Source: Meiothermus sp. (GTDB lineage: Bacteria > Deinococcota > Deinococci > Deinococcales > Thermaceae). From it: a stretch of DNA of 64,000 nucleotides. Below the pieces are notes generated by a model. It was not told the origin of the DNA and searched no databases. It was given only the letters and a program-made list of their open reading frames with translations. A program made the translations under genes and the position numbers. Positions 1-9,292 of the stretch are shown here, in pieces. The stretch is from contig NZ_BPIM01000001.1 of NCBI RefSeq assembly GCF_026004115.1, forward strand, positions 1,821,501 through 1,885,500. The letters run 5' to 3'. How positions within the stretch are numbered: position 1 is the stretch's first letter; every line of letters begins with the position of its first letter.

Positions 1-1
1 C

Positions 2-304
<303 letters not shown>

Positions 305-316
305 GGGAGGCCCTGA

Positions 317-631
317 ATGCCAAAGATTCGTATCAAACTTCGGGGCTTTGACCACAAGAGCTTGGATGCTTCGGCTGCCAAGATTGTGGAAACGGCCCGC
401 CGTAGCGGTGCACAGGTAGCGGGCCCGGTGCCCCTGCCCACCCGCATCCGCCGCTTTACCGTGTTGCGGGGCCCCTTCAAACACAAGGACAGCCGCGAGC
501 ATTTCGAGCTGCGTACCCATAACCGCTTGGTAGACATCACCGATCCCACCCCCAAGACCATCGAGGGGTTGCGTAACCTCGACCTGCCCACTGGGGTCGA
601 GATCGAGCTCAAGATGGTAGGAGGCCGCTAA
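317..631 (+). CDS. rpsJ: 30S ribosomal protein S10
   Basis: A 104-residue S10 of normal family length. It starts [17 protein letters not shown] and has the conserved [19 protein letters not shown] stretch. S10 sits in the head of the small subunit and, as NusE, pairs with NusB in antitermination; nusB is also in this window, at 56365. The GGGAGG ribosome site lies just upstream of the ATG. The stop overlaps the rplC start (TAATG), which indicates translational coupling in the S10 operon. Confidence 0.98.
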   Translation: MPKIRIKLRGFDHKSLDASAAKIVETARRSGAQVAGPVPLPTRIRRFTVLRGPFKHKDSREHFELRTHNRLVDITDPTPKTIEGLRNLDLPTGVEIELKMVGGR

Positions 632-1275
632 TGAAGGGCATCCTTGGAACCAAAGTGGGCATGACCCAGGTCTGGAAGGGCGATAAAGCTGTGCCCGTGA
701 CAGTGATTCTGGCGGGCCCCTGCCCCGTAGTGCAGCGCAAAACCGTCGATAAGGATGGCTACGAGGCGGTTCAGCTGGGTTTCCAGAGTCAGAAGGCCCA
801 GCGGGTCAACAAACCAGCCAAGGGGCATTTTGCCAGGGCGGGGGTTGAGCCGGTGAAGTTTCTGCGGGAGCTGCGGGGCTTCAATCCCGACGGTGATACC
901 GTTACGGTGAGCATCTTCAACCCGGGGGAAGTGGTGGATGTGACCGGCACCTCTAAAGGCCACGGCTTTACCGGCGTAATGAAGAAGTGGAACTTTGCGG
1001 GGGGTAACGACTCGCACGGCGCCCACAAGATTCACCGCCACGGCGGCTCGATTGGTAACCGCAAGACGCCAGGCCGGGTTTTCAAGGGTAAGAAGATGGC
1101 CGGGCGCTGGGGTAACGAAAAAGTGACCATCCAGGGCCTCGAGGTCGTGGACGTGCTCGAGGGCGAGAACCTGATTCTGGTTAAGGGCTCGGTTCCGGGG
1201 GCCAACGGTAGTCTGGTGGTGGTGCGCCAGACCAGCAAAGTACCCGCCCTCAAGGCCGGAAAGGGAGGTAAGTGA
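631..1275 (+). CDS. rplC: 50S ribosomal protein L3
   Basis: A 214-residue L3 beginning [15 protein letters not shown], with the conserved central loop [19 protein letters not shown] that reaches the peptidyl-transferase centre. It is one of the first proteins to bind 23S rRNA during assembly. Length matches the bacterial family. It overlaps rpsJ upstream and rplD downstream by one base each (TAATG and TGATG). Confidence 0.98.
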   Translation: MKGILGTKVGMTQVWKGDKAVPVTVILAGPCPVVQRKTVDKDGYEAVQLGFQSQKAQRVNKPAKGHFARAGVEPVKFLRELRGFNPDGDTVTVSIFNPGEVVDVTGTSKGHGFTGVMKKWNFAGGNDSHGAHKIHRHGGSIGNRKTPGRVFKGKKMAGRWGNEKVTIQGLEVVDVLEGENLILVKGSVPGANGSLVVVRQTSKVPALKAGKGGK

Positions 1276-1895
1276 TGTATAACCTTCCGGTGCTCGGAAG
1301 CAACAAAACCGTGGAGGCAACGCTTCCTGAAAAGGTGAACAGCCACGTGCTCTACGAGGTGGTGCGCTGGCAACTGGCCTCGCGTCGCCGGGGTACCGCT
1401 GCTACCAAGACCCGTGGCATGGTGAACTTCACCACCAAAAAGATGTACGGCCAAAAGCACACCGGGCGGGCCCGCCACGGCGACTATGGTGCGCCCATCT
1501 TCGTGGGGGGTGGTACGGTTTTCGGCCCGCAACCCCGCGACTACAGCTACACCCTGCCCAAAAAAGTACGCAAGCTGGGGCTCTCGATGGCCCTAGCCGA
1601 CCGCGCCAGGGAAGGCAAGCTCTTCCTGGCCGAAGACTTCAAGGGCGTGAACGGCAAAACCAAGGAGTTTGTGGCCTGGCTCAAAGCCCACAACCTCGAG
1701 GGCCACACCATCCTGCTGGTCACCAGCGACGAAAAGGTAGCTCGCGCAGCCCGCAATCTGCCCAGGGTACGGGTGCTGGCGCCCGAGGGACTCAACGTCT
1801 ACGACATCATGCGCCAGGAAGCTCTGGTGATGGAGGCGAGTGCCTGGGAAGGCGTGCAGGCTCGAGTAAGCCGCAGCGAAAGGGGTGAAGCCTGA
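1275..1895 (+). CDS. rplD: 50S ribosomal protein L4
   Basis: A 206-residue L4 lining the exit tunnel. It contains the long-loop signature GQKHTGRARHGDYGAPIFVG and the C-terminal LAPEGLNVYDI. The ATG at 1275, overlapping the rplC stop, gives MYNLPVLG as in Thermus. A GTG one codon earlier (1272) is possible but less likely. In E. coli L4 also represses the S10 operon; no matching leader could be checked here because the operon start lies outside the window. Confidence 0.97.
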   Translation: MYNLPVLGSNKTVEATLPEKVNSHVLYEVVRWQLASRRRGTAATKTRGMVNFTTKKMYGQKHTGRARHGDYGAPIFVGGGTVFGPQPRDYSYTLPKKVRKLGLSMALADRAREGKLFLAEDFKGVNGKTKEFVAWLKAHNLEGHTILLVTSDEKVARAARNLPRVRVLAPEGLNVYDIMRQEALVMEASAWEGVQARVSRSERGEA

Positions 1896-2185
1896 TGAAA
1901 ACGCCCCACGACATAATCATTCAACCCGTCTTGTCCGAAAAAGCCTATGGCCGCTTTGCTGAGGGGATTTATACCTTCTGGGTACACCCCAAAGCCAACA
2001 AGACCGAGATTGCCAATGCTGTAGAGGCCGCTTTTAAGGTTAAGGTAGTGCGGGTCAATACCCAGAACACCCTGGGCAAGGATAAGCGCTTGGGCCGTTT
2101 TAGCGGCAAGCGCCCTGACCGCAAGAAGGCCATCGTGACGGTGGCCGCTGGACAGAAGATCGAAGCCCTGGAAGGACTGATCTGA
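1895..2185 (+). CDS. rplW: 50S ribosomal protein L23
   Basis: A 96-residue L23 starting [19 protein letters not shown]. It sits at the tunnel exit and docks trigger factor and SRP. The family core [17 protein letters not shown] is present. The ATG overlaps the rplD TGA by one base. A 219-bp spacer follows before rplB, which is unusual because rplW and rplB are normally almost adjacent. Confidence 0.97.
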   Translation: MKTPHDIIIQPVLSEKAYGRFAEGIYTFWVHPKANKTEIANAVEAAFKVKVVRVNTQNTLGKDKRLGRFSGKRPDRKKAIVTVAAGQKIEALEGLI

Positions 2186-2205
2186 TCGGTGGGTTCCGAT
2201 CTTTT
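2184..2205 (+). terminator. Weak hairpin after rplW
   Basis: GATCGG (2184-2189) and CCGATC (2196-2201) form a perfect 6-bp stem with a 6-nt loop, followed by four T. It overlaps the rplW stop codon. The stem is short, so it may pause or attenuate transcription or protect mRNA ends instead of stopping transcription before rplB. The rest of the spacer to 2404 has further short repeats, such as CCTGT/ACAGG near 2310, and no gene. Confidence 0.35.
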
Positions 2206-2404
2206 GGGGGCTTTGAGAAGGAGGTAGCGGGTAGAGGGTCAGGCGGCAAGAAAGGCTTTTCCTGTACCACTACCTACCACCCCGGATGCCTCGAGACCGA
2301 GCCAAACCTGTCTACCTCACAAACAGGGGCGGATGAAGGGGCAAAAAAATCCACTTGGCATCAGGGCGACTCGGTTAGTCCGTATCAAGTGAGAGGAAGA
2401 GAAA

Positions 2405-3232
2405 ATGGCAGTAAAGAAGTTCAGACCCTACACACCATCGCGCCGCTTCATGACGGTAGCGGACTTCTCCGATCTGACCAAAAAGCGTCCGGAGAAGAGC
2501 CTCACCGCCCCAATGAAAAAAACCGGGGGGCGCAACAACCAGGGCCGCACCACCAGCCGGTTTATTTCCGGGGGGCACAAGCAGCTCTACCGTATCATCG
2601 ACTTCCGCCGCCGCGATAAGGTGGGTATCCCTGCACGGGTAGCGGCCATCGAGTACGACCCCAACCGCACTGCCCGCATCGCCCTCCTGTTCTACCGCGA
2701 TGGCGAGAAGCGCTACATCCTGGCACCCGACTCCCTGCGCGTGGACAGCACCGTCGTCAGCGGGCCTGAAGCCGCCATTGCGGTAGGGAACGCCTTGCCG
2801 CTGCGCTTTATCCCGGTAGGTACGGTGATCCATGCGGTGGAGCTCGAGCCTGGCAAAGGGGCCAAGATGGCCCGTAGCGCGGGTACCAGCGTGCAGGTAC
2901 AGGGCCGCGAAGGCGATTACGTGATCCTGCGGCTGCCCTCGGGCGAGCTGCGCAAGGTACACGGGGAGTGCTTTGCTACTATTGGGGTGGTTTCCAACAG
3001 CGATCACAAAAACATCGTGATAGGTAAGGCAGGTCGCAACCGCCACAAGGGCCGCAAAGGCCACGTGCGCGGTACGGTCATGAACCCGGTGGACCACCCG
3101 CACGGTGGTGGGGAAGGCCGGGCACCGCGGGGTCGCCCGCCAGTTTCGCCCTGGGGCCAGCAAGCTAAAGGTCTCAAGACCCGCAAGAAGAAGAAGCCCT
3201 CGAGCGCGCTTATCGTGTCTCGTCGTAAATAG
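2405..3232 (+). CDS. rplB: 50S ribosomal protein L2
   Basis: A 275-residue L2, full length, starting [21 protein letters not shown]2 binds 23S rRNA domain IV and supports peptidyl transfer. The C-terminal signature [19 protein letters not shown] carries the conserved histidine. A reading frame shifted by one base overlaps the start and end of the gene but is a shadow. Confidence 0.98.
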   Translation: MAVKKFRPYTPSRRFMTVADFSDLTKKRPEKSLTAPMKKTGGRNNQGRTTSRFISGGHKQLYRIIDFRRRDKVGIPARVAAIEYDPNRTARIALLFYRDGEKRYILAPDSLRVDSTVVSGPEAAIAVGNALPLRFIPVGTVIHAVELEPGKGAKMARSAGTSVQVQGREGDYVILRLPSGELRKVHGECFATIGVVSNSDHKNIVIGKAGRNRHKGRKGHVRGTVMNPVDHPHGGGEGRAPRGRPPVSPWGQQAKGLKTRKKKKPSSALIVSRRK

Positions 3233-3242
3233 GAACTTTTTC

Positions 3243-3265
3243 GTGCCGCCCACACTCGGCGGCAC
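3243..3265 (+). other. Intercistronic hairpin, rplB-rpsS
   Basis: GTGCCGCC (3243-3250) pairs perfectly with GGCGGCAC (3258-3265) around a 7-nt loop, in the 46-bp spacer between rplB and rpsS. No T-run follows, so it is probably not a terminator. The ATG of rpsS lies 13 nt downstream, close enough for the stem to affect ribosome access or mRNA processing. Confidence 0.6.
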
Positions 3266-3278
3266 AGGTGAGGAAACT

Positions 3279-3560
3279 ATGCCACGCAGTTTGAAAAAAG
3301 GAATTTTCGTGGAAGGCCACCTGCTGGAAAAAGTCGAGGCGATGAACGCCAAAGGCGAGAAGCGGGTGATCAAGACCTGGAGCCGTCGGAGCACCATCGT
3401 GCCCGAGATGATTGGCCACACCCTGGCGGTCTACAACGGCAAACAGCACGTACCGGTCTATGTGACCGAACAGATGGTCGGGCACAAGCTGGGCGAATTC
3501 TCGCCCACCCGCACCTACAGGGGTCATAGCCGTGAGGCCAAGACCGCTACCAAGAAATAA
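3279..3560 (+). CDS. rpsS: 30S ribosomal protein S19
   Basis: A 93-residue S19 of typical length, [20 protein letters not shown]. It contains the family signature [21 protein letters not shown] and [11 protein letters not shown]. It sits in the 30S head next to S13. The ATG at 3279 is chosen because it gives the family N-terminus and follows GAGG; the upstream open frame runs into rplB and is not coding. Confidence 0.97.
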   Translation: MPRSLKKGIFVEGHLLEKVEAMNAKGEKRVIKTWSRRSTIVPEMIGHTLAVYNGKQHVPVYVTEQMVGHKLGEFSPTRTYRGHSREAKTATKK

Positions 3561-3570
3561 GGGGTGAGTC

Positions 3571-4068
3571 ATGGAAGCCAAACGTCGTTTGAGAAAGAGT
3601 GACCGCAAGGACATTCACAATGACCTCCGTGATGTTCATCACCCCGGCTCGGCAGGTCTAAAGCGCTATGCCAGGATGTCACTACGCCAGAAAAGCGAGG
3701 CCCTCGAGGCCGAGACGGCCCATACCTATGCCCTGGCCACTGCCCGGCACGTCCGTATGTCGCCACAAAAGGTGCGTCTGGTGGTAGACCTGATTCGCGG
3801 CAAGAAGCTGGAAGAAGCCCGCGCCATCCTCAAATACACCCCGCACCGCGCTTCGGAGATTGTGGCCAAAGTGCTCGAGTCGGCAGCCGCCAACGGCATG
3901 AACGATGACCGCAAGAACATGATCGAAGACCAGATCTTTGTCAAGGCGGCCTATGTGGACGAGGGCCCCGCCATCAAGCGGATGCTGCCCCGTGCCCGGG
4001 GGAGCGCCAACATGATCAAGAAGCGTACCAGCCACATCACCATCATCGTGGGGGAGAAAAATGGGTAA
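3571..4068 (+). CDS. rplV: 50S ribosomal protein L22, N-terminally extended
   Basis: The L22 core is clear from about residue 51 onward ([19 protein letters not shown], then [15 protein letters not shown] at the end). The protein is 165 residues against about 113 in Thermus. The extra 50 N-terminal residues are charged, with two basic and acidic patches. The ATG at 3571 follows AAGGGGTGAG, a good ribosome site, and no well-placed internal start was seen, so the extension is probably translated. L22 lines the exit tunnel with L4. The last 8 bp overlap rpsC. Confidence 0.95.
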   Translation: MEAKRRLRKSDRKDIHNDLRDVHHPGSAGLKRYARMSLRQKSEALEAETAHTYALATARHVRMSPQKVRLVVDLIRGKKLEEARAILKYTPHRASEIVAKVLESAAANGMNDDRKNMIEDQIFVKAAYVDEGPAIKRMLPRARGSANMIKKRTSHITIIVGEKNG

Positions 4069-4822
4069 CAAAATCAATCCCGTAGGCTTGCGCCTGGGTA
4101 TCACCCGCGAGTTTGAGTCGCGCTGGTACGCAGGTAAGAAGACATATGCCAAGATCATTCAAGATGACCGCCTGATCCGCCACACCATCGAGAAAGAGCT
4201 GCGTCCTGCGGGCCTGGCACGTATAGATATCGAACGTGCGGCTGACAACATTGCCATTACCGTTTATGCGGCCAAGCCCGGCGTGGTGATTGGTCGGGGC
4301 GGCGAAACCATCAAGCGCTTGCGCGAAACCTTGCAAAACAAGTTTCCCGGCAAAACCGTCGCTCTGAACGTGCAGGAAGTGGGCAACCCCAATCTATCGG
4401 CACCCCTGGTCGCCCAGCGCGTGGCCGAACAGATCGAACGCCGCTTTGCTGTGCGCCGCAGCATAAAGCAAGCCGTGCAGCGGGTGCGCGAATCCGGGGC
4501 GCAGGGGGCCAAAATTGTGGTCTCGGGCCGTATTGGCGGCGCCGAACAGGCTCGTGTGGAGTGGGCTGCCGAGGGCCGGGTGCCTCTGCATACCTTGCGG
4601 GCCAATATCGACTATGGCACGGCCCGTGCCGAGACCACCTACGGTTCGCTCGGCGTCAAGGCCTATGTCTTCATGGGCGAAGTGATTGGCGGCAAGAAGG
4701 TTGTGCCGGGTGCCGCGCCCACGGCGCGTCCCGCAGCTCCCAAGCGTGACCGCGAGGACAGCAAGCCCCGTCGCCGCTCGGCGGTGCGTAAGGCTGGTGC
4801 TGGTGCCAAGGAAGGTGAGTAA
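4061..4822 (+). CDS. rpsC: 30S ribosomal protein S3
   Basis: A 253-residue S3 with an N-terminal domain, a KH domain ([16 protein letters not shown], near residues 75-90) and the C-terminal domain ending in GEVIGGKK. S3 forms the mRNA entry tunnel. A roughly 35-residue Arg/Lys/Ala-rich tail follows the core and is low complexity, as in Thermus relatives. The gene overlaps rplV by 8 bp and is 3 bp from rplP. Confidence 0.98.
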   Translation: MGNKINPVGLRLGITREFESRWYAGKKTYAKIIQDDRLIRHTIEKELRPAGLARIDIERAADNIAITVYAAKPGVVIGRGGETIKRLRETLQNKFPGKTVALNVQEVGNPNLSAPLVAQRVAEQIERRFAVRRSIKQAVQRVRESGAQGAKIVVSGRIGGAEQARVEWAAEGRVPLHTLRANIDYGTARAETTYGSLGVKAYVFMGEVIGGKKVVPGAAPTARPAAPKRDREDSKPRRRSAVRKAGAGAKEGE

Positions 4823-4825
4823 AGC

Positions 4826-5251
4826 ATGTTGATGCCCAAACGCATGAAATACCGCAAGGCCCACCGGGGCCGGATGCGGGGTACCGCCAAAGGGGGCGAC
4901 TATGTGGCCTTTGGTGAGTGGGGCCTGGTAGCCATGGAGCCTACCTGGGTTACCAGCCAGCAAATCGAAGCAGCCCGTGTAGCGATGGTGCGCCACTTCC
5001 GCCGCGGGGGTAAGATTTTTATCCGTATCTTCCCGGACAAACCCTTTACCAAAAAGCCCCTGGAAGTCCGGATGGGTAAAGGAAAGGGGAACGTGGAAGG
5101 GTACGTGGCCGTGGTGAAGCCGGGTCGGGTGATGTTTGAAGTGTCCGGCGTGACTGAAGAGCAGGCCCGTGAAGCCCTTCGTCTGGCCGGACACAAACTG
5201 CCCATGCAAACGAAGGTGGTGAGACGCGATGCCTACGACGAAGCCCAGTGA
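4826..5251 (+). CDS. rplP: 50S ribosomal protein L16
   Basis: A 141-residue L16 starting [16 protein letters not shown], with [19 protein letters not shown] and [16 protein letters not shown]. It binds near the A-site tRNA elbow and stabilises the 50S. Start and length match the family. The end overlaps rpmC by 23 bp, a longer overlap than usual. Confidence 0.98.
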   Translation: MLMPKRMKYRKAHRGRMRGTAKGGDYVAFGEWGLVAMEPTWVTSQQIEAARVAMVRHFRRGGKIFIRIFPDKPFTKKPLEVRMGKGKGNVEGYVAVVKPGRVMFEVSGVTEEQAREALRLAGHKLPMQTKVVRRDAYDEAQ

Positions 5252-5531
5252 GCTGCGCAAACTGCCGGTGTCGGAGTTGCAAAAGCGAATCCAGGACACC
5301 AAGAAAGAGTTGATGGAGCTCCGCTTTCAGTCCAGCATCGGGCAACTGGATAAAAACCATCGGGTAGCTGAAGCCAAGCGCGAGATTGCCCGCATGATGA
5401 CCGTGCTGGGTGAGAAGACCAGGGGGGTTGAGGGGGCGAGCGAGGTTGAAGCCAAGCCCACCCAGGCCGGGAAGAAAATGGCTGCCAAGGCCAAAGCCTC
5501 CGCGCAAAAGCCCCGCGCCAAGAAAGCTTAA
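5229..5531 (+). CDS. rpmC: 50S ribosomal protein L29 with basic C-terminal tail
   Basis: The first 65-70 residues are a normal L29 helical hairpin ([18 protein letters not shown], then [20 protein letters not shown], then [11 protein letters not shown]). The protein continues to 100 residues with a tail rich in Lys and Ala (about residues 73-100), where the family normally stops at 63-72. L29 surrounds the tunnel exit near L23. The gene starts inside the end of rplP, which suggests coupled translation. Confidence 0.95.
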   Translation: MPTTKPSELRKLPVSELQKRIQDTKKELMELRFQSSIGQLDKNHRVAEAKREIARMMTVLGEKTRGVEGASEVEAKPTQAGKKMAAKAKASAQKPRAKKA

Positions 5532-5546
5532 AACAAGGAGTCTACA

Positions 5547-5840
5547 ATGCCCAAAAAAGTTCTAACCGGCGTGGTGGTAAGCGATAAGGCGCAGAAGACC
5601 GTCACGGTTCTGGTCGAGCGCCAGATGCAACATCCGCTGTACGGCAAGGTTATCAAGCAATCCAAAAAGTACCTTGCCCACGACGAGAACGACCAGTACA
5701 AACTCGGCGATATCGTTGAGATCAGGGAAGCTACCCCGATATCGAAAAACAAGAAATTTGTGGTGGTGGGGCGTCTCGAGGAAGGCCGTATGGACTTGGT
5801 CGAGCGCTACCTGCTGCGTAAGGAGCGTGGTAAAGCGTGA
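5547..5840 (+). CDS. rpsQ: 30S ribosomal protein S17
   Basis: A 97-residue S17 with the OB-fold core [20 protein letters not shown], the family signature [20 protein letters not shown] and a C-terminal helix extension as in Thermus. It is a primary 16S rRNA binder. AAGGAG precedes the ATG. The final codons overlap the rplN GTG start by 4 bp (GTGA). Confidence 0.97.
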   Translation: MPKKVLTGVVVSDKAQKTVTVLVERQMQHPLYGKVIKQSKKYLAHDENDQYKLGDIVEIREATPISKNKKFVVVGRLEEGRMDLVERYLLRKERGKA

Positions 5841-6205
5841 TTCAGCAAGAAACCGTGCTGGAAGTCGCCGACAATACCGGCGCACGCAAAATTGCCTGTA
5901 TCCGGGTGATGGGCGGCCACTACCGCAAGTACGCTGGTGTGGGCGACGTGATCGTGGCTTCGGTGAAGGAAGCCATCCCCAGGGGCATGGTCAAGGAAGG
6001 GGATGTGGTCAAGGCGGTGGTGGTGCGGACGGCCAAGGAAATCCGTCGTCAAGACGGTTCTTCCATTCGTTTCGACACCAATGCTGCGGTCATCATCAAC
6101 CCCCAGAACGAGCCCCGTGGAACCCGTGTGTTTGGCCCGGTGGCCCGCGAACTGCGCGAACGCGGGTTCATGAAGATCGTTTCGCTGGCCCCTGAGGTGC
6201 TCTGA
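5837..6205 (+). CDS. rplN: 50S ribosomal protein L14
   Basis: A 122-residue L14, exactly family length, reading [19 protein letters not shown] with a GTG start that overlaps the rpsQ stop. It contains the family signature [17 protein letters not shown]14 contacts L19 and helix 44 of 16S rRNA at the subunit bridge. A 222-bp spacer with strong RNA folding potential follows it. Confidence 0.97.
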   Translation: MIQQETVLEVADNTGARKIACIRVMGGHYRKYAGVGDVIVASVKEAIPRGMVKEGDVVKAVVVRTAKEIRRQDGSSIRFDTNAAVIINPQNEPRGTRVFGPVARELRERGFMKIVSLAPEVL

Positions 6206-6210
6206 CCCAT

Positions 6211-6298
6211 AGACAGGGTGGCGGGTTCTTGCCGTAGGCAAGTTGTTTCCGATACACGGGAGGCTTCCAGAGTCTCCTGTCCCGCGCCCAGCTTGTCT
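6211..6298 (+). other. Folded spacer, rplN-rplX
   Basis: The 222-bp gap between rplN and rplX is not coding. AGACA-GGG-GCGGG (6211-6225) can pair with CCCGC-CCC-TGTCT (6281-6298), enclosing a perfect 6-bp hairpin CTTGCC/GGCAAG (6228-6242). A possible -10 (TAGACT, 6365-6370) lies further down without a good -35. Function is unknown: attenuation, processing, or autoregulation by a ribosomal protein are all possible. Confidence 0.5.
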
Positions 6299-6427
6299 GG
6301 GTCAAAACCGACCCCCGACCCCGACAAGCCTCGAGTGAAGGATGCTTTTCAGGGCGATTTCTGGTAGACTGACCATTTGGTGTCAAGGACTTGGCTGTCT
6401 TGGCCCTGGAGCAAAATCGGAGGAATA

Positions 6428-6760
6428 ATGTCCAAGGTACACGTCAAAAAAGGGGACACTGTAGTGGTTCTTTCCGGTAAGGAAGGACTGCGCGGTGAAA
6501 CCGGCAAAGTCAAGGCCGTCATGCCCAAGGAGGGTATGGTGGTGGTGGAGGGGTTGAACCTGATCAAGCGTGCGGTACGCCCCAACCCCCGCAACCCCCA
6601 GGGGGGCTTTATCGAGAGCGAAGCACCAATCCATGCTTCGAAGGTCATGCCGATTTGCCCGAGCTGTGAGAAGCCGACACGTATCCGCAAGAAGGTGCTA
6701 CCCGACGGTACCAAGGCACGTGTCTGCGCCAAGTGTGATGGCGTGCTGGATACCAAATAA
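6428..6760 (+). CDS. rplX: 50S ribosomal protein L24 with zinc-type cysteines
   Basis: A 110-residue L24 starting [20 protein letters not shown] (KOW motif). Its C-terminal part carries CPSC and CAKC pairs near residues 79-82 and 102-105, the zinc-binding arrangement also found in Thermus L24. L24 initiates 50S assembly. The ATG at 6428 follows CGGAGGAATA; the longer upstream frame lacks any L24 similarity. Loss of zinc from S4 and S14 in the same operon makes retention here notable. Confidence 0.96.
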   Translation: MSKVHVKKGDTVVVLSGKEGLRGETGKVKAVMPKEGMVVVEGLNLIKRAVRPNPRNPQGGFIESEAPIHASKVMPICPSCEKPTRIRKKVLPDGTKARVCAKCDGVLDTK

Positions 6761-6771
6761 GGGGGTTGTGA

Positions 6772-7320
6772 ATGCCTTTAGAAGTTGCCCTCAAGAAACG
6801 CTACGTCGAAGAGATTCGACCCGAATTGATGAAGCGCTTTGGCTACGACAACATCATGGCGGTGCCCCGCCTGGTCAAGGTTGTGGTTAACCAAGGGTTG
6901 GGTGAGGCCAAGGAAGATAGCCGGATTCTGGAAAAGGCGGGCAAAGAACTGGCCGTCATCACAGGTCAGCAGCCGGCCATCACCCGCGCGAAAAAATCTA
7001 TTTCCAACTTCAAGCTGCGCCAGGGCATGCCCATCGGCCTGCGGGTCACCCTGCGGGGTGATCGGATGTGGATTTTTGTCGAGAAGCTGGTTAATATTGC
7101 CCTGCCCCGTATCCGCGATTTCCGTGGGGTTAACCCGGGCGCCTTTGATGGTCGTGGCAACTACAACCTGGGCCTGCGCGAGCAAGCCATCTTCCCCGAA
7201 ATCACCTTTGATATGGTGGATACGGTGCGTGGGATGGATATTGCGGTGGTCACCACGGCCAAGAACGATGAGGAAGCCAGGGCCCTGCTGGAACTCCTGG
7301 GGTTTCCGTTCCGGAAGTAA
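6772..7320 (+). CDS. rplE: 50S ribosomal protein L5
   Basis: A 182-residue L5 with [19 protein letters not shown], the signature [19 protein letters not shown] and a normal C-terminus [12 protein letters not shown]5 anchors 5S rRNA in the central protuberance with L18. It starts 11 bp after rplX, with GGGGGT upstream. Confidence 0.97.
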   Translation: MPLEVALKKRYVEEIRPELMKRFGYDNIMAVPRLVKVVVNQGLGEAKEDSRILEKAGKELAVITGQQPAITRAKKSISNFKLRQGMPIGLRVTLRGDRMWIFVEKLVNIALPRIRDFRGVNPGAFDGRGNYNLGLREQAIFPEITFDMVDTVRGMDIAVVTTAKNDEEARALLELLGFPFRK

Positions 7321-7363
7321 GTTTGAGCCCTTTTGCTACCTGCTTTAGAAAGGAGGTGAAACC

Positions 7364-7633
7364 ATGGCCAAGAAATCCCAAGTCGAGAAGATGAAGCGCA
7401 AGCAGAAAACCATCGCCAAGTATGCGGCCAAGCGGGCGGCCCTCAAAGCCGCGGGTGATTACGCTGCTCTGGCCGAGCTGCCCCGCGATGCCAGCCCGAC
7501 CCGCCACAAGAACCGCTGTGCGGTGACAGGCCGTTCCAAGGCTTTCATGCGCTACTTCGGTCTCTCGCGTCTTCAGTTCCGCGAAATGGCCCACAAGGGT
7601 CAGTTGCCGGGTGTCAAGAAAGCCAGCTGGTAA
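7364..7633 (+). CDS. rpsN: 30S ribosomal protein S14, long zinc-free form
   Basis: An 89-residue S14 beginning [20 protein letters not shown] and ending [11 protein letters not shown]. Thermus has the short 61-residue zinc-ribbon form. This protein is the long form with only one cysteine ([11 protein letters not shown]), so it cannot hold the CXXC zinc site. It follows AAAGGAGGTGA, a perfect anti-Shine-Dalgarno match. S14 packs in the 30S head with S3 and S10. Confidence 0.96.
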   Translation: MAKKSQVEKMKRKQKTIAKYAAKRAALKAAGDYAALAELPRDASPTRHKNRCAVTGRSKAFMRYFGLSRLQFREMAHKGQLPGVKKASW

Positions 7634-7648
7634 AGGTTGCTTTGTAGG

Positions 7649-7666
7649 TCGGTAAGCTTTTACCGA
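7649..7666 (+). other. Hairpin in rpsN-rpsH spacer
   Basis: TCGGTAA (7649-7655) and TTACCGA (7660-7666) form a perfect 7-bp stem with a 4-nt loop, just after rpsN. Further down, CTCTGT near 7693 and ACAGAG near 7765 could close a second fold in front of rpsH. The 163-bp spacer contains no gene. Confidence 0.5.
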
Positions 7667-7796
7667 TACCGCAAGGTCAATCCTAAGGGTGCCCTCTGTG
7701 GATGTTCTGAACTGGCTGGTTGGCCAACTTGGCCAAGACCGGGTTCCGCAAACCTCCAGACCAAACAGAGCTGCCCAAGAAGAAGGAGATTTCGCA

Positions 7797-8192
7797 ATGC
7801 TCAGTGATCCAATTGCCGATATGCTGACCCGGATTCGCAACGGAGTCCAGGTGTACAAGGAGAGCGTGGATGTGCCTGCTTCCAAGTTCAAGCAGCAGAT
7901 CGCCAGCATCCTTGTCAAGGAAGGTTTCCTCAAAGGGGTGGAGCCGGTAGAAGTTGACGGCAAGCCCTACCTCCGCCTGACCCTCAAATACGGCCCCCGC
8001 CGTGAACAAGTGATCCAGCACATCCAGCGGGTGAGCCGCCCGGGCCGCCGGGTTTACGTAACTGCCGAGAATGTACCCAGCGTGCGTCGTGGCCTGGGGT
8101 TGGCGATTGTCTCGACTTCCAAAGGTCTGTTGCCCGACCGCGAAGCCCGTAAGCTGGGCGTGGGCGGCGAAGTGATTTGCGAGGTGTGGTAA
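7797..8192 (+). CDS. rpsH: 30S ribosomal protein S8
   Basis: A 131-residue S8, MLSDPIADMLTRIRNGVQV, with the signature STSKGLLPDREARKLGVGGE near the C-terminus. S8 binds helix 21 of 16S rRNA; in E. coli it represses the spc operon. The ATG at 7797 follows AGAAGGAGAT and gives the family N-terminus; the longer upstream frame is spacer. Confidence 0.97.
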   Translation: MLSDPIADMLTRIRNGVQVYKESVDVPASKFKQQIASILVKEGFLKGVEPVEVDGKPYLRLTLKYGPRREQVIQHIQRVSRPGRRVYVTAENVPSVRRGLGLAIVSTSKGLLPDREARKLGVGGEVICEVW

Positions 8193-8197
8193 TCCCA

Positions 8198-8277
8198 CCC
8201 CAATTTGAGCTGTCCCCGAGAGCAGCGTTATGGCCCCTGTTGCTCTGCCCAAAGCAGTAATCACGCTCAAATCGGGG
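8198..8277 (+). other. Stem-loop spacer, rpsH-rplF
   Basis: CCCCAATTTGAGC (8198-8210) pairs with GCTCAAATCGGGG (8265-8277), 12 of 13 positions plus possible wobble at the last. Inside it AGAGCA (8219-8224) pairs with TGCTCT (8241-8246). The structure fills almost the whole 108-nt gap and ends 23 nt before the rplF ATG. No T-run follows, so regulation or processing is likelier than termination. Confidence 0.6.
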
Positions 8278-8300
8278 GCCCCATCAAGGAGAAAGACAAC

Positions 8301-8840
8301 ATGTCTCGAATTGGAAAACAACCCATTACCTTGCCCAAAGGCGTGACCGTAGAAGTGGCTACCGGGCTTGTCAAGGTCAAGGGTTCCAAGGGCGAACTGA
8401 CCGTGCAGGTTCATGCTGACCTGACCGTAAAGAACGAAAACGGTGTCATCACCGTGAGCCGTCCCTCAGATAGCCGTACACACCGGAGCCTTCATGGTCT
8501 GACCCGCACCCTTATTGCCAATGCCATCCAGGGTGTTTCGGCAGGCTACGTGAAGGAAATGCTCATTAGTGGTACAGGTTATCGTGCGGCCATGCAAGGC
8601 AAGAACCTCGAGCTCACCGTGGGGCACAGCCACAAGGATATCGTCACCCCGCCAGCCGGCATCACCTTCGAGGTGCCTGAACCCACCAAAATCCGAGTCG
8701 TGGGTATTGATAAGCAACTGGTGGGACAGGTGGCCGCGAATGTGCGGGCGGTTCGTCCCCCCGACGCTTACCACGCCAAGGGTATTCGTTACGCCGATGA
8801 GGTAATCAAGACCAAGCCTGGCAAGACTGCAGGTAAATAG
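8301..8840 (+). CDS. rplF: 50S ribosomal protein L6
   Basis: A 179-residue L6 of standard length, [17 protein letters not shown], with the duplicated L6 fold and [19 protein letters not shown]. The C-terminus reads [20 protein letters not shown]6 lies at the factor-binding region. ATG at 8301 follows AAGGAG. Confidence 0.98.
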   Translation: MSRIGKQPITLPKGVTVEVATGLVKVKGSKGELTVQVHADLTVKNENGVITVSRPSDSRTHRSLHGLTRTLIANAIQGVSAGYVKEMLISGTGYRAAMQGKNLELTVGHSHKDIVTPPAGITFEVPEPTKIRVVGIDKQLVGQVAANVRAVRPPDAYHAKGIRYADEVIKTKPGKTAGK

Positions 8841-8846
8841 ATTGAT

Positions 8847-8874
8847 CCCGCTATCCATCTAGGGTGGGAGCGGG
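8847..8874 (+). other. Hairpin in rplF-rplR spacer
   Basis: CCCGCT (8847-8852) pairs with AGCGGG (8869-8874), and CCATC (8855-8859) with GGTGG (8863-8867), giving a nearly continuous stem. It ends 20 nt before the rplR start and 6 nt before its ribosome site. Confidence 0.55.
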
Positions 8875-8894
8875 TGTCAGAGGAAGGAGAATCT

Positions 8895-9233
8895 GTGGCT
8901 CGTTTGTCCACTGAAGACCGCCGTAAGTTCCGGGTTCGCAACGCTGTTAAATCCTCGGGCCGCCTGCGCCTCAGCGTGCACCGCAGCTTGCAGCACATCT
9001 ACGCCCAAATCATTGACGACAGCAAAGGGGTGACCCTGGCCGCCGTCTCGAGCAAATCCCTCAAGCTTTCGGGTAACAAAACCGAGGTTGCTAAGAAAGT
9101 GGGTGCTGCCATCGCTGAGGCAGCCAAGGCCAAGGGTATTGCCCAGGTGGTCTTTGACCGGGGCGCCTTCAAGTATCACGGGCGCGTCAAGGCGCTGGCC
9201 GATGCTGCACGTGAAGGGGGACTGGAGTTCTAG
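8895..9233 (+). CDS. rplR: 50S ribosomal protein L18
   Basis: A 112-residue L18 with a GTG start at 8895 ([16 protein letters not shown]), chosen because AGGAAGGAG lies 5 nt upstream and the length then matches Thermus. A GTG at 8874 would add seven residues. [18 protein letters not shown] and [20 protein letters not shown] are typical. L18 binds 5S rRNA. Confidence 0.95.
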   Translation: MARLSTEDRRKFRVRNAVKSSGRLRLSVHRSLQHIYAQIIDDSKGVTLAAVSSKSLKLSGNKTEVAKKVGAAIAEAAKAKGIAQVVFDRGAFKYHGRVKALADAAREGGLEF

Positions 9234-9270
9234 CTGACAACCTGTAGCTAAGCGGCTATTTGTTATCAGC
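9233..9270 (+). other. Hairpin in rplR-rpsE spacer
   Basis: GCTGA (9233-9237) pairs with TCAGC (9266-9270), with an inner TAGC/GCTA stem (9245-9248 and 9255-9258). It begins on the last base of the rplR stop and ends 11 nt before the AAAGGAG site of rpsE. Confidence 0.45.
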
Positions 9271-9292
9271 GTTAGCCTCCAAAGGAGCTGAC

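Noticed and set aside
2389-2619. Frame starting upstream of rplB
   Set aside because: It overlaps the rplB start in another frame and has no ribosomal or other family match.
6365-6370. TAGACT as a promoter for rplX
   Set aside because: No acceptable -35 at 16-18 bp; kept only as a remark in the spacer entry.
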